From positions 39,187 to 103,186 of the forward strand of contig JANQLF010000044.1 in assembly GCA_028280785.1 (NCBI GenBank): a stretch of DNA of 64,000 bases, given 5' to 3'. A model generated the notes under the pieces. It did not search any database. It had not been told where the DNA came from and saw only the letters and a program-made list of their open reading frames with translations. The position numbers and the translations under genes were made by a program. Numbering within the stretch: position 1 is the first letter of the stretch; each line of letters starts with the position of its first letter. The DNA is from Planctomycetota bacterium (lineage in GTDB: Bacteria > Planctomycetota > UBA11346). Below are positions 39,832 to 51,182 of the stretch, piece after piece.

Positions 39832-42800
39832 TCTGCTTTGCCCCACGTAAAGCAAGTATTCTATCACCACGAAGCAAGTAGATATGTTTATGCGAGCTGC
39901 CTTCTGCTATTTCAATTTGATATTGTTTGAGATTATTACTCCACCCTAAATCATGGAGCTGCCGTGTTATACTGTCTAAATGATACTGATATTGTGGATA
40001 GGACTGAACATAATTCTGGTAACGTTTATAGCGTTCAAGCAAAGCTGCTATTTCTGGACTAGGTTCTGCCGACTCGTCTTCCTTGCTCGAACCCACAAAA
40101 AATTCCTGGACTTCCTCAGGCCAAACTCCATGTGCTAAAACAGTTAAAGAATTTGCATTGTAAATAGTCAAACCACTGTCGTTCATCGCAAATATCTTAC
40201 CATTTTTAAAGGTCATCATTGAAGATCGGCAATAGACCGATTGGTCGTCATCTAAACGCAGTAATCTATCTGTTTCACGAACTATTGGACGCGCACCAAT
40301 GCCGCGAATTAATTGCGCATTGATTTCCTTGGTTTTCAATACAGGAAGCATTAAACTTCGACACTGAATAGCATTATTTGCATAGGAGACTAACCAATGT
40401 CCTTTCAAATATACATTGCTACCTTGTCCACTACTAAACCAGGAATGAATTTCGCTATGCGCTGCTTGATGTCTAGTGCCATAACGCGATCCACTGTAAC
40501 GCCTGCGCACTAATTGGCTTTGTGTATTTATTCCTGGAGGTGCATCTTTAGCACTTTCTATTTTTATCGGCAACTTCACTTTTGGTTTTTGGGTAAAATC
40601 CCAAATTATTTTCCCAGTTTCCCGATTAAGTATTCGCCCACTTTTATGGGCTACCAGGATTAAATCGTTCGATACCGACAATCGCCCGTTACCCGGTCTA
40701 CTCGGCGTAGACGTATGGTGTCCGTATCTGCTATAGGATGAACTGTATCTTGTGTAGCGATTATGAGTTTGTTGAGGCTGCTCTTCTACCTCTAACGGTG
40801 ACTTATTATACCAAATAATTTTCCCGGTTCCTGTGTTTAACGCATAAACATCTCCACTACGACGTTCTACCACGTAGGCCATATCATCATAAACTGCCAC
40901 AGACGCATATAACGGCGTTTCTAATTTAACCCGCCAATGTATTACACCACCTTTTCCAATGCACACCACATCATCACTAGTCGATACCACGACACCCTTA
41001 TTTGGTATGATAGAAAATTGATCGTACACAACATTATAATTGACGTGACTCGCACTGGCCCCTTGAAAGCTCACGTTCTCTGACCAAGAACGTTTTCCAG
41101 ATTCTAAATCAAATCCGATAACAGCGTCCGTAGACACAACCATTAATTCATTATCAATTTCAATTGCAGCAATGAGCCGACCTTCTATTTGCCCAGTCCA
41201 GGATAATTCATAAGGAGGCAATAACATTTTTTCTGGATTATCGATAGCTTTCGGTGAGGACACAAATTGATGGTGCAACACATCGATATTACAACGCAAT
41301 CCATCTGGAAATATGATATATTGGTTCTCTTCTATTTGTTGTGATAATGCCATGAGACGCTCACGCGTTTGTTTAAATGCCACATCTCTATTAAGCTGGT
41401 TCAGTAAGACGGCCCGTGTCCATAATATCCATAACAAATCCTGTTCCTTGGCGGCGTCTTCTGCCTGATTGAGTAATACCAAGGCACCTTCCAAATCATT
41501 AGTAACGACTCTTGAAGAAATTGTTCGCCATAAGGACTGCAATAAATGATCATGGCAATAATGTTGCTGCTCAGGGGTTATTTTTAGCACATCTCTATTT
41601 GCCAGTAAACGGCGCAAGCCAACCTGTAACTTCTCTTCCATTTTAGATGTTGCCATGAAATTCAGCCACTCTTGCCAAAGATTTATGTCAGCATTTTTTA
41701 TACTCACTAACTTCTTTAATACTTTTTCCTTCTTATCGGGATCCGACACTTTGGTAAATATAGACAAGAGACTTCTGAGTGTCGCTTCATCTGTGACCTT
41801 GGCGATATCAATGGTTTGAAGCAAATCTTTGTTTTCTTGATAGTCTCGATAGTAATGACTACTTCTATCTTTACTAATTTTTGCACTCAGCAACTTAACC
41901 GTATATTCGATCTTGTTTAACGGATCTTCTTCTATCAAAATATTCAAATGTTTTACCAATTCTTCTTTTAAAGTTGACTGCCTACTCAAAACATGGACAA
42001 GCTGCCTGCGGTAGAGCATGCGCCAATTGTCATGTTGTGTGTTTTGGATTTTACTCGTTAAATAATCCGTTAATTCCGAAAGTTGATCTGAATCATCAGC
42101 GAGCATTTCTATAAGCGCAACCTCCATCTGAACGCTCAAGTCTGATTGAGCCATTCCTTCAATGACCAAAATTTCTTTCTTTATGATCTCACTGCGGCGT
42201 TCTAATTTCTCCCCTTCCACCAAAGCGATAAGCAGGCGTCTGTAGTCTGCTATAGAATTGATATCTTTTCTCAACACTGTTAAACGCTCTTTTTGTTTAT
42301 CACGCAATCCCATGCGACGGTAAACAGTCACCAACAACGTATTTAAATCAGGATGATAAGGATAAGCCTTTAAATGGTATTCTAATAATGTGGCGCTTTG
42401 TGGGAAAAACCCCTTGGCATTCAACCATCGACCCAAGTCGACGACTTGCTCAACTGAAGCATCCTGCTTGAGCCGTTTATCGGTTAAGTGACTAAATACT
42501 GCACTGGGATTTAATTGATGCTGAATCTCTAATAATTCACGGAGTAAATCGAAACGCGAAGAATTCTTTTCCAATACCTTTTCTAGTAAATTCATTGCTG
42601 GCAGCACCAAGCCAAACTGCCTCAATTTTCTCGACATAGAAAGACGTTGGTCCATTTTGGTCTTTTCATCAACGTCTTGCAATAAACGTTCAAAGGACTC
42701 TACAGCCTCTTTATTGCGCTCAAACAAATACAGTAGCTCTACGCGCCTTCTCTGTAAATCTTTGCGACTTTCATCATTCTTTATTTTTTCTTGTAGCCAT

Positions 42801-43837
42801 TCTTCCAACGGTTCAAACAACTGCAGGTGCTCATATTGGTCTATTAGCGCTTTTTCTACCAAACCTGAACTCGGTAATTTTGCGTGAGCCTGTTTTAATG
42901 TTTCCAGCGCCGACTGCCCACGATTAAAGGCCATCTGAATTTGCGCGAGGTCCAACCATGCTTGTTCTGACGTGGCATTATTGTTAACCAGGTCCTGTTG
43001 TTGCTTAATCGCTTTTTCTATTTCATCCTTACCACTGATAAGGCCGAAACGTTGTGCCAATATTTCTTGGCGTCGCCAATAGCGACCATCTAATTTTTCA
43101 AGCAAGTGATCAAGACGCTGAGCAGCTTCAACTATCTTTCCTTCCTTGGCCTCAGCTCGTGCCAAAAGAATTTCCAAACTCACTTTATCTTCGGCATCTT
43201 CAACACTCAGTGTTGATAACACGGTGAGCGCTTCTTTGCCTAGATGGTGACGAAGCAGCAGTTGCCCTAATTCAATTTGTTCGCTTGAGGAAAGCGTTAA
43301 TTTTCGCCACCGTTCAATTCCTTGGGCAATCGATTTCTTGTCGCCGGATTGAGCACTCCATTCAATCAGTTTAAAAATCCATTCTTGTTGCCGAATTTGT
43401 AATGGTTCTTTATCAATCGCTTGTATGAGTAATTCACGACCTTCACCCTGACCTTCACTATGCAGCACTTCCGCCAATAAAAAATGTAAGAGGCCACTTT
43501 GTGGACAAACTTCTACACTTTTTTTCAAAAAAACATCTGATTCTACTTGCCCACTTTGGTGTAATAATTTGTACAGCACCACACGTGCCTTAGCATCAGT
43601 TGGATATTGTTGTACATGTTGTTTATACATCCCCAATAATTCATCGGTACGACCTTCTGCGCGATACATATCCAGCAATTCTCGCAACGGCGGCTGTAGC
43701 GTTGGGTCATGATGAAGGGCCGTTCGATAAGGCAGACTTTTTTGCAATAGCGGAACTGGCTGCTTCTCTTCAGCTACTGCTACACATGCAGTCAATACGA
43801 ATAGGCAAAAAGCAATAAAAAGCTTTCCAATAGGCAT
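39824..43837 (-). CDS. TPR-repeat/PQQ-like beta-propeller protein
   Basis: 1337 aa; signal peptide, long TPR-like helical array, C-terminal PQQ-like repeats ('DAVIGFDLESGKRSW', 'GDVYALNTGTGKIIWYN', 'RILNRETGKIIWDF'). Confidence 0.85.
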   Translation of the reverse strand: MPIGKLFIAFCLFVLTACVAVAEEKQPVPLLQKSLPYRTALHHDPTLQPPLRELLDMYRAEGRTDELLGMYKQHVQQYPTDAKARVVLYKLLHQSGQVESDVFLKKSVEVCPQSGLLHFLLAEVLHSEGQGEGRELLIQAIDKEPLQIRQQEWIFKLIEWSAQSGDKKSIAQGIERWRKLTLSSSEQIELGQLLLRHHLGKEALTVLSTLSVEDAEDKVSLEILLARAEAKEGKIVEAAQRLDHLLEKLDGRYWRRQEILAQRFGLISGKDEIEKAIKQQQDLVNNNATSEQAWLDLAQIQMAFNRGQSALETLKQAHAKLPSSGLVEKALIDQYEHLQLFEPLEEWLQEKIKNDESRKDLQRRRVELLYLFERNKEAVESFERLLQDVDEKTKMDQRLSMSRKLRQFGLVLPAMNLLEKVLEKNSSRFDLLRELLEIQHQLNPSAVFSHLTDKRLKQDASVEQVVDLGRWLNAKGFFPQSATLLEYHLKAYPYHPDLNTLLVTVYRRMGLRDKQKERLTVLRKDINSIADYRRLLIALVEGEKLERRSEIIKKEILVIEGMAQSDLSVQMEVALIEMLADDSDQLSELTDYLTSKIQNTQHDNWRMLYRRQLVHVLSRQSTLKEELVKHLNILIEEDPLNKIEYTVKLLSAKISKDRSSHYYRDYQENKDLLQTIDIAKVTDEATLRSLLSIFTKVSDPDKKEKVLKKLVSIKNADINLWQEWLNFMATSKMEEKLQVGLRRLLANRDVLKITPEQQHYCHDHLLQSLWRTISSRVVTNDLEGALVLLNQAEDAAKEQDLLWILWTRAVLLNQLNRDVAFKQTRERLMALSQQIEENQYIIFPDGLRCNIDVLHHQFVSSPKAIDNPEKMLLPPYELSWTGQIEGRLIAAIEIDNELMVVSTDAVIGFDLESGKRSWSENVSFQGASASHVNYNVVYDQFSIIPNKGVVVSTSDDVVCIGKGGVIHWRVKLETPLYASVAVYDDMAYVVERRSGDVYALNTGTGKIIWYNKSPLEVEEQPQQTHNRYTRYSSSYSRYGHHTSTPSRPGNGRLSVSNDLILVAHKSGRILNRETGKIIWDFTQKPKVKLPIKIESAKDAPPGINTQSQLVRRRYSGSRYGTRHQAAHSEIHSWFSSGQGSNVYLKGHWLVSYANNAIQCRSLMLPVLKTKEINAQLIRGIGARPIVRETDRLLRLDDDQSVYCRSSMMTFKNGKIFAMNDSGLTIYNANSLTVLAHGVWPEEVQEFFVGSSKEDESAEPSPEIAALLERYKRYQNYVQSYPQYQYHLDSITRQLHDLGWSNNLKQYQIEIAEGSSHKHIYLLRGDRILALRGAKQND

Positions 43838-43839
43838 GA

Positions 43840-44853
43840 TTACGACTCTTCTCCTGGTGCCGCAATTTCATTGATGAGCTCATCAATTATCTTATCAACA
43901 TTTACTGCTTCCGCCTCGCCCTCAAAATTCAATATGACCCGATGGCGTAATGAGGCGACTGCAACCTTCTGAACATCATTGGCTGATACGCTGGTTCCCT
44001 CACGCAAAGCACAGCACACTCGCGCTGCGCGAATGATGGATTGCAGACCGCGAGGGCTTGCGCCATAGGAAACAAAACGTTTTACGCGCTCATTCGCTAA
44101 TTCATTATTTGGATGCGTTGCCAAAATGAGTTTTGCAGCGTAGGCCGTCACTGGATCAGCAACGGGAATCTGACTGAGCATGATCTGTGCTTGTTTAAGA
44201 TTGTCGCCGTTCCACACGCTGTCTGGTTGCTCACTGGTGTAACCGGTGAATTGTTTCGCAATTGAGACAAGTGTATCCAGTTCCGGGAAACTCACCAATA
44301 ATTTAAAAATAAATCGGTCAACCTGCGCTTCTGGTAAAGGATAGGTCCCCTCCATGTCCAAAGGGTTTTGCGTAGCTAGCACAAAAAATGGATCTGGTAG
44401 TTGATGGGTTTTACTACCTGCGGAAACCTTTCCTTCCTGCATCGCTTCTAACAATGCCGATTGTGTTTTTGGTGTTGCACGATTTATTTCATCAACCAAT
44501 AAAATATTATGAAATACCGGCCCAGGCTCGAAAATGAAGCTGCGACGTCCATTTTCATCCTCATTTACCACATGCGTTCCCAATATATCAGCTGGCATGA
44601 GGTCAGGTGTACATTGGATACGCCCAAAATTTAAATCCAAGGCTTTGGAAATAGCTGTAACCAAACTTGTTTTACCAAGTCCCGGCACACCTTCTAATAA
44701 TACGTGTCCCCCCGCACAAATAGCTATGAGACATTGATTAATCAGATCCTCAGATCCAACAATTGCCCTGGCTATTTCTGATTGGAGCTGGGTAAAATCA
44801 TTGCGAAATTTATGTAACTGTTCTTGAATTTCAGTTGTCGTCGCTTCCACCAT
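43840..44853 (-). CDS. MoxR-family AAA+ ATPase
   Basis: 337 aa; 'GHVLLEGVPGLGKTSLV' Walker A, 'HNILLVDEINRATPKTQSALLEAMQEGKVS', 'FVLATQNPLDMEGTYPLPEAQVDRF'. Confidence 0.97.
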   Translation of the reverse strand: MVEATTTEIQEQLHKFRNDFTQLQSEIARAIVGSEDLINQCLIAICAGGHVLLEGVPGLGKTSLVTAISKALDLNFGRIQCTPDLMPADILGTHVVNEDENGRRSFIFEPGPVFHNILLVDEINRATPKTQSALLEAMQEGKVSAGSKTHQLPDPFFVLATQNPLDMEGTYPLPEAQVDRFIFKLLVSFPELDTLVSIAKQFTGYTSEQPDSVWNGDNLKQAQIMLSQIPVADPVTAYAAKLILATHPNNELANERVKRFVSYGASPRGLQSIIRAARVCCALREGTSVSANDVQKVAVASLRHRVILNFEGEAEAVNVDKIIDELINEIAAPGEES

Positions 44854-46684
44854 CTATATGTCTCCTTAAAGCTGTAAAATATCGAAGTATATGTTCGCGC
44901 CTGGCCATAGGCAGTGCCTCTTCTGCAAGCGCTTCTTCTTGCTGACGTAACGAATCAAGCACGACAGCATGTTGATTCCTTGAACTCGCTTCAGGTCCAC
45001 CAACACCTTCTATTTCTGTCACCGAACTTGGATCTACTTGATGTTGCTGACCATTATGCGTCACTGATTTAATATTATTTGCATCGACACGCTGTCCGCC
45101 GCCAACCGCAGTGCTGCCGTGCCCTCGAGAATTCGAACCTTGGTTTGAGGGGCCACTGGCCTGTCCACCACCACCCGGAATTAAACTCGCCCCACTCGCT
45201 TGGCCTTGGCCCTGTCCCTGACCTTGGCCTTGACCCTGTCCCTGACCTTGGCCCTGACTTTGCCCAGGAATTGGTGACGATTGCTGCGAAGGCTGATTAC
45301 CCTGACCTGGAATTGGTGCCCCTGATTGCTGTCCGCCTGGCATTTGGCCACCAGGAACTTGGCCACTTTGTGATTGACCCATGGATGGCCGTCCTGCCAT
45401 TGGATTACCTGGCCGCATTGTTGATTGTTGTTGTCTAAACGGGTTGGTTGGGCGTAAGGAATGTTGGCGCTGACTTTGTTGTGTTAATTGCTGGAGGCCT
45501 TGCTGGTTTTGCCCTTGGCGGAACAAACCCTGTCCATTTCTGCGTAATTGCTGGGCCAATTGGTTCATGCGATTCCCTAATTGCTGACGATTTGCGCCGC
45601 GACGCGCTAAACGTGCAAGTTGTCGCAACGCACGTTTTGCCTGCTTAGGATTATTTTGTTTGAGCGCTTTAGCCGTCGCCTGCAATTGTTTGCGCACATC
45701 ACCCTGACCCGAACCTGAATTGACCGCTTGCTGCAATGCCTGTTGTAAGCGTTGCATTTGCGCCTTGGATAAACCTGATTCTATTTTTTTCGCCAATTTA
45801 TCCAATTCCTTAGCTATTTTTTCCAAGTCACCCTTCTGTAAGGCATCGCCTAATTCCGCCGTATCCGCTTGTTCACGTAGGGCGTCAATTAAATCTTTAT
45901 CAGGCTTCCATTCGGTAGCAGCACCTGCCGCTGCTTTCTCTAATTGAGAAATTTCTTTATCTAGTTTCTCCAAAAATGCCCGTCTATCCTTATCAGGTTC
46001 TTCCAACAATGACTGGGTTCGCTCTAAAATATCTTTAAACTCATTTTTTAAATCCATTGCCATTTCATCTTCTGCGAACTCAAGGTCTTCGAGCGCAGCA
46101 ATTTCATCTTCAATTTTCTTAGCTTCGACTTGAGCCTGGCTCATAGCCTGCTCATCAACTGCATAATCCTTAGTCGATTGATGTTGAAGTTGTGGCCATG
46201 GCATCGCAATTAAAAGAATGATAAGGCTGGGGATAAACCAGGATTTGAAATTAATAGGTGCAGGAAAAAATTGAGCTATTTGCTTGGGAGTATGGGATGC
46301 TGCATTCATTGCGCGTTCAATATGCAATAAACGCCACGTATCGATCTGTGGGTCCTGCAAATAACAATAGGCAGATACCAATGCTTGATGATTATCGCTC
46401 AATGCGTCAAGACGAGCCAACGCCTCCTCATCATTTGGTAGACCAGACCAAACAAACATAACCAAGACCACTGTCCAAACCACCAATAGGCTCATGCCTA
46501 TGTGCAGTGGATTAAGTGAATGGACGCCCAAGTACCACGTCACGATGATTAAAACCATTAAAACAGCTAAAAGCCATGTCGCTTCGAGGGCCGATACCAA
46601 TCGCTGTACAGCAATTCGATTACGAATCGCCGCCGCCAATTCTTTTAAATCATCAAGGCCATGACGTTTAGACATCTTGATCAT
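44831..46684 (-). CDS. Membrane-anchored coiled-coil protein with Gln/Gly-rich low-complexity tail
   Basis: 617 aa; two TM segments, long charged coiled coil, then GQ/P-rich region; overlaps moxR by 23 bp. Confidence 0.85.
   Translation of the reverse strand: MIKMSKRHGLDDLKELAAAIRNRIAVQRLVSALEATWLLAVLMVLIIVTWYLGVHSLNPLHIGMSLLVVWTVVLVMFVWSGLPNDEEALARLDALSDNHQALVSAYCYLQDPQIDTWRLLHIERAMNAASHTPKQIAQFFPAPINFKSWFIPSLIILLIAMPWPQLQHQSTKDYAVDEQAMSQAQVEAKKIEDEIAALEDLEFAEDEMAMDLKNEFKDILERTQSLLEEPDKDRRAFLEKLDKEISQLEKAAAGAATEWKPDKDLIDALREQADTAELGDALQKGDLEKIAKELDKLAKKIESGLSKAQMQRLQQALQQAVNSGSGQGDVRKQLQATAKALKQNNPKQAKRALRQLARLARRGANRQQLGNRMNQLAQQLRRNGQGLFRQGQNQQGLQQLTQQSQRQHSLRPTNPFRQQQSTMRPGNPMAGRPSMGQSQSGQVPGGQMPGGQQSGAPIPGQGNQPSQQSSPIPGQSQGQGQGQGQGQGQGQGQGQASGASLIPGGGGQASGPSNQGSNSRGHGSTAVGGGQRVDANNIKSVTHNGQQHQVDPSSVTEIEGVGGPEASSRNQHAVVLDSLRQQEEALAEEALPMARREHILRYFTALRRHIDGGSDDN
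45201..45259 (-). repeat. (Gly-Gln)n coding microsatellite
   Basis: Degenerate repeat of ccttgg/cctgtc/cctgac hexamers encoding GQGQGQGQGQGQGQGQ. Confidence 0.85.
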
Positions 46685-48626
46685 CTATCCCTTTTAATAA
46701 TTTTTTAATGCGATGCGCAATTTCAGGATCCTTAGTTTGTTGCTCATGATCTCGCAGGATATCCTCGATTAAACTTCCCATGGCCCCCAAGGCCGCAGAT
46801 GCTTCATCACGTTTCTTCCAGTCATTATTGCCCAACTGAGCCAATAATTTTATAACATGAGCTCGCTGCGCTGGTTTTAATGCTGGGCGAGGCATTTTAA
46901 TGCTTTCTATAGAATCTACATTCAACGCTAAATTTAATTTTTCAATTTGTAAAATAAAATCACCGCTAATGAGTGAACCAATGGCTTCGCTACCGTCCCA
47001 AAAACTAATTATAAATTCATCTTCATTTCTATTTATAGCACGAACTTGAGTTAACGGCAGATTGTAAGCTAGCGTGCCACTCAACACAGTAATTTCTTTA
47101 TTAACTATTCCACCGGCTAAAATATACTCTCCCTTGAGCATGATCCGAACCGCGCCTTCATTATTGTGCTCATCAAAATCTTCCTGATCTCTAACGTTGG
47201 GTGAATCGACACTGATTATTTCAGAAAGCGGGATGTTTACCGAGCCAAATGCTTGTGATTTAAAGGTGAAATCATTGCCCGTTGGATAGACAGGAATTCT
47301 GATTCCATTTTGCATTTGTAATAACCACGCATTATTTTTATCACCTGCTAAGCGTCGTAAATAATGTATGCGCTGTGGTACTATCTGCACAGCACCCCAT
47401 GGCGAAGACAATTCTAAAGTGGCATCAGTGAATTCATTAACCAAGAGACGCATGCCATCCTGTGTTGTTATTGACCAACCAGTCGGATAGGGGCCAGTTA
47501 CCGGAAGACCGCCAGCAACAATACGATCTAATTTTTCGACATTATCGAGAACTTTAAATCCTGATGATAAATGAAACGAAAACCCTTTAACATCTAACTC
47601 ACCGATGAGAATTTGTCCATCACGTAAGAAGCATGTCGTTTTGCCTTTTCTATGCGTTGGACCAGCGACTGCTGCGACTTGTTCAAAATTAATATTTCGC
47701 TCACCCAGATGCGTCTTCATGTTTGCCTGCTCCCATTGAGCAACACCGCGCAAGACTGTCGACTCACCCATTGCCAATACATCAACTGCTTGACGATCAA
47801 TCTGTAATTGATCTATATCAGCTATCTTCAAGAAACTGCTATTTAAACCCGCTCTATTAATTAACGCCCTTTGAATTTCTTTGGGTAAATCGCGATAGTA
47901 TTTATAACTTTGTAGATTTTTCATCTTTTTCTTATCTACAGCTTGACCGCGATGCCGTTGTCCAGCCATATGAGCAATAGCAACTGTTGCTCCTTGCTTA
48001 ATTTTAAATTTATATTCCATAGTAACCGACGACGACTGACCTTGAAAATTAATATCTAATTTATTTTTAATTGGTTTACCATACATATGTAAAATACTTG
48101 GACGATTCGACTGCTGATCTACCAACATCCAATTAGACTTATTTGAAATTGGCAACATCTGATTATTCAGCGACAAGTTCTTACCTTCGCTTAATGTTAT
48201 TTTCTGCGCAGAACCACCCACATTCGTATATATCTGCAAGACCACATCTAGATCTGTGTTGCTTTTATTTTTAACGATTTCCACATAGCGCATGATCCCT
48301 TCTTTTTTAAATAATTTCAATCGACGGGTTACCTTTAAATTATGGACGTCCTGGGTTAACACCTTCTCGCTTCCATCAGGTGTCATCATCGAATAACCGC
48401 CTTGAAATTGAAATAATCCACTTTGTTTCGTTCGTACGCGCAACATAAACCCAGAATCAAAACAGTCATTGGTTCCATCGGAAATAGTGCCATTTGTTGA
48501 GATATCCCAACGAAATGATAACGCATCATTTTGATGACTAAAACTTGCTGGAATTAACTTCTCGGCTGCGGATACATTACTGAGAATTATTAATAAGAAC
48601 AACATCAGTATACATCGCATTGTCAT
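46668..48626 (-). CDS. Secreted hypothetical protein with C-terminal HEAT-like segment
   Basis: 652 aa; signal peptide; C-terminus 'AHVIKLLAQLGNNDWKKRDEASAALGAMGSLIEDILRDH'; 4-bp overlap with the upstream gene. Confidence 0.82.
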   Translation of the reverse strand: MTMRCILMLFLLIILSNVSAAEKLIPASFSHQNDALSFRWDISTNGTISDGTNDCFDSGFMLRVRTKQSGLFQFQGGYSMMTPDGSEKVLTQDVHNLKVTRRLKLFKKEGIMRYVEIVKNKSNTDLDVVLQIYTNVGGSAQKITLSEGKNLSLNNQMLPISNKSNWMLVDQQSNRPSILHMYGKPIKNKLDINFQGQSSSVTMEYKFKIKQGATVAIAHMAGQRHRGQAVDKKKMKNLQSYKYYRDLPKEIQRALINRAGLNSSFLKIADIDQLQIDRQAVDVLAMGESTVLRGVAQWEQANMKTHLGERNINFEQVAAVAGPTHRKGKTTCFLRDGQILIGELDVKGFSFHLSSGFKVLDNVEKLDRIVAGGLPVTGPYPTGWSITTQDGMRLLVNEFTDATLELSSPWGAVQIVPQRIHYLRRLAGDKNNAWLLQMQNGIRIPVYPTGNDFTFKSQAFGSVNIPLSEIISVDSPNVRDQEDFDEHNNEGAVRIMLKGEYILAGGIVNKEITVLSGTLAYNLPLTQVRAINRNEDEFIISFWDGSEAIGSLISGDFILQIEKLNLALNVDSIESIKMPRPALKPAQRAHVIKLLAQLGNNDWKKRDEASAALGAMGSLIEDILRDHEQQTKDPEIAHRIKKLLKGIDDQDV

Positions 48627-50725
48627 TCCCCTTCCTTCTTATCATCACCTTTAGCGAATAGAATCTTATCTATTGTATCTAATGGTATAATTCGCTCTTT
48701 GCCAAAAACAGTGAGCACGACTTTAGATTCACGTGTATTTATAAAATATTTTCTATTCCCACTATCCCTGGCGAATAAGCCGTCATCTTCTCTTACAATC
48801 TGCGTTAATTGTTTCTTATCGAGGGTAAGGGCATCGACACCACTGACCCTCAAAGTGCTACTCACATCACCAACTAAATTCCATCCATTTGTGAATATGA
48901 TGGTGTCACCAATGCTCAATGGTTGACGACTGTAGGTATGCGGATCATGTAAGACGAATTCATTTGATTTTTGTTCCAACATCAAATGAGTTGATTTTGC
49001 AAAATTAATTAATTGGTTGCTTGCATTATCGGCCGATAATGCGATCGAAACATGGACCTTTCCATATATTTTCGCCTGCTCACTCAATTTCACCGATATC
49101 GCCAGATTACTTGACAGTTTTGACAATACCTCGGCCAAGGGACCGCTTAAGCTCATTTCCTGATGTTCTTTCGCAAGTGCGCTGCTTAATGCTTTCCCCG
49201 CAGGCTCGGATTCCTCCCATTGTTTGAGATCATTAAATTGAACCACATCGAGGATGTCTTCCCACCCTATAGTTTGTTCTTCTATTTGTTTTAATTGAAT
49301 CTTCATTTTCTCATTGGGTTTGAAGACAGGAAACTCGCTACCATTTGCCAGTGTTAAAATGAAATGCGGATAAGGACTAAGGATTTTCGTTACTTTTCTC
49401 ACCTGTTTCATTGGCACATTAAACATCCCCCAAGCAGTCGGGGCACTGCATTCTCCACTTATGAATTCATTTAAATGGAGACATTCGCCTTTGTTTAAAC
49501 GCATAAAACCCTTTACGCCATCTAATGCGCTAGGTTCTGCGTGTCTGCGTAATACCTTAGCTTGAATTGGCATTTGCACTAATTGATAGGTTTGTAACTC
49601 ATCATCCTCATTGAGACGCGCCTTCAAAACCGTTTCGTCAGAGACCTTCCCTATAATTAATTCGTTACTACGTAACAGGCATTGATAATGGCCATTACCA
49701 AGGTGCTTTAATGCTGTTAATTCAGAAATGGGGAGCTCTATAGTTTTGCCGTGACTATCCAATGTTATTGATTGATCATCTATAAGATGAACTTCCGAAT
49801 AGCCATCATCGCCTAAATCAAAATAATCAAATTCATCTTGGTCCCTGCTTATTTCCATCTGTTCTAGCAAAACTTTTTGCGCAGGTGCGTTAAAACTTGA
49901 TTCCTTAATTGGTGGAAGTGCAAATGGGAAATTCAATAAATATTGACGCTCTTCATCACTAATACGCAGCTCTTTAGGCAGGCGAATAGCTGCGTCTCGT
50001 TGCATCCGTTCTTTTACATCACTACCTTCAGCATAACAGACTAACATTATTGCCAATTTCTGGTTTTTAGTTAATTCAATGTCAAAGCCCACCGATATAC
50101 TTGAGCTATTTTCAAAATAAATAGTTGGTCGTACATCTGCCCCACTTCCTGCTACACAAAAACCGCCTGAACCAGATCGCCGTCCTTGTACCGATACACC
50201 AATAGCAGCGTCTGAAAGCGGCATTGAGTTACCTTTTATCCAATTTTTATCTCCGCCAATTTCACTAACACTAGAAACGCCGTTGCTAAAAGTAAATTGA
50301 TACGTTAATTTAAATTTAATTCGGTCTTCTTTACTAGAATCACTAATAGAGAGAGTATCGATTAATCTGCATGAATTATTTTCTTGATTAACCAACATGC
50401 GACGATCAACATCCAACTTTGAACGACGAACAAGTTTCATCTTCAATTCACCAGTTTTTGAATTTTTAAATAACGATGAATTCGATGATAATGATGCTGA
50501 GTTATCTATTTTGGTATATGGCCCATAAAAATACGGTTTAGCGTTATGCCGAAAGGTACCCTCTCGTTGTATGCGCCAGCTCCCTTGGGTTATATAAGAA
50601 GATCGATATTGGACAAAATCTCCATCTGCTTTACTCGCAGATGCTCCAGATTCACTAGCAGAAAGCTGAATACTGACGACAAGCAGTAATCCTATCGACA
50701 GACATATGCTTTTATAATCAAGCAT
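48623..50725 (-). CDS. Secreted hypothetical protein, first gene of the Bat-like operon
   Basis: 700 aa; signal peptide; 'MFNVPMKQVRKVTKIL...FILTLANGSEFPVF' resembles 'GAVQIVPQRIHYLRRL...WLLQMQNGIRIPVYP' in the adjacent 652-aa protein. Confidence 0.82.
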   Translation of the reverse strand: MLDYKSICLSIGLLLVVSIQLSASESGASASKADGDFVQYRSSYITQGSWRIQREGTFRHNAKPYFYGPYTKIDNSASLSSNSSLFKNSKTGELKMKLVRRSKLDVDRRMLVNQENNSCRLIDTLSISDSSKEDRIKFKLTYQFTFSNGVSSVSEIGGDKNWIKGNSMPLSDAAIGVSVQGRRSGSGGFCVAGSGADVRPTIYFENSSSISVGFDIELTKNQKLAIMLVCYAEGSDVKERMQRDAAIRLPKELRISDEERQYLLNFPFALPPIKESSFNAPAQKVLLEQMEISRDQDEFDYFDLGDDGYSEVHLIDDQSITLDSHGKTIELPISELTALKHLGNGHYQCLLRSNELIIGKVSDETVLKARLNEDDELQTYQLVQMPIQAKVLRRHAEPSALDGVKGFMRLNKGECLHLNEFISGECSAPTAWGMFNVPMKQVRKVTKILSPYPHFILTLANGSEFPVFKPNEKMKIQLKQIEEQTIGWEDILDVVQFNDLKQWEESEPAGKALSSALAKEHQEMSLSGPLAEVLSKLSSNLAISVKLSEQAKIYGKVHVSIALSADNASNQLINFAKSTHLMLEQKSNEFVLHDPHTYSRQPLSIGDTIIFTNGWNLVGDVSSTLRVSGVDALTLDKKQLTQIVREDDGLFARDSGNRKYFINTRESKVVLTVFGKERIIPLDTIDKILFAKGDDKKEGE

Positions 50726-51182
50726 ACATTTCCTCCGTAATTACGCACAGCGGCTAAAAACGCTGTTGGTATAGTTTGGCCGTGAACCGCCTCCCAATGT
50801 AAAACTCCTGTAACGTTAACGTCTTTAACAGTCACCAGTTCGCTCCGAAGTAGGATCTTACAGAAGTTGTTCATGGCTATAAACACATAGTGCGAGATTG
50901 TTCCATAAGCAAACTAACACAACGCATGACCTTCGCAAGCAATGCATGTCTCCTCTCATTTAGGTATCACCAACACCTGTTCTCTGTAACCTATTACCAC
51001 AACAGACTATCTAAATATTACGTCGTCAATGAATGTGCTTTCATCACAATCTTGACGCCATCAGGCAAGCTTGCTTGCCAGGGCAATAAATTGAACTCGT
51101 CTCAAGACTTGCCTTATAGTGTACAACATAGAGAATTGATACTGATTGTCGGCCTGAGTTCTATTTACATAGAGGAATATAT

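Noticed and set aside
45079-45438. 119-aa + strand and 61-aa - strand ORFs in the GQ-rich region
   Set aside because: Products of the low-complexity repeat read in other frames.
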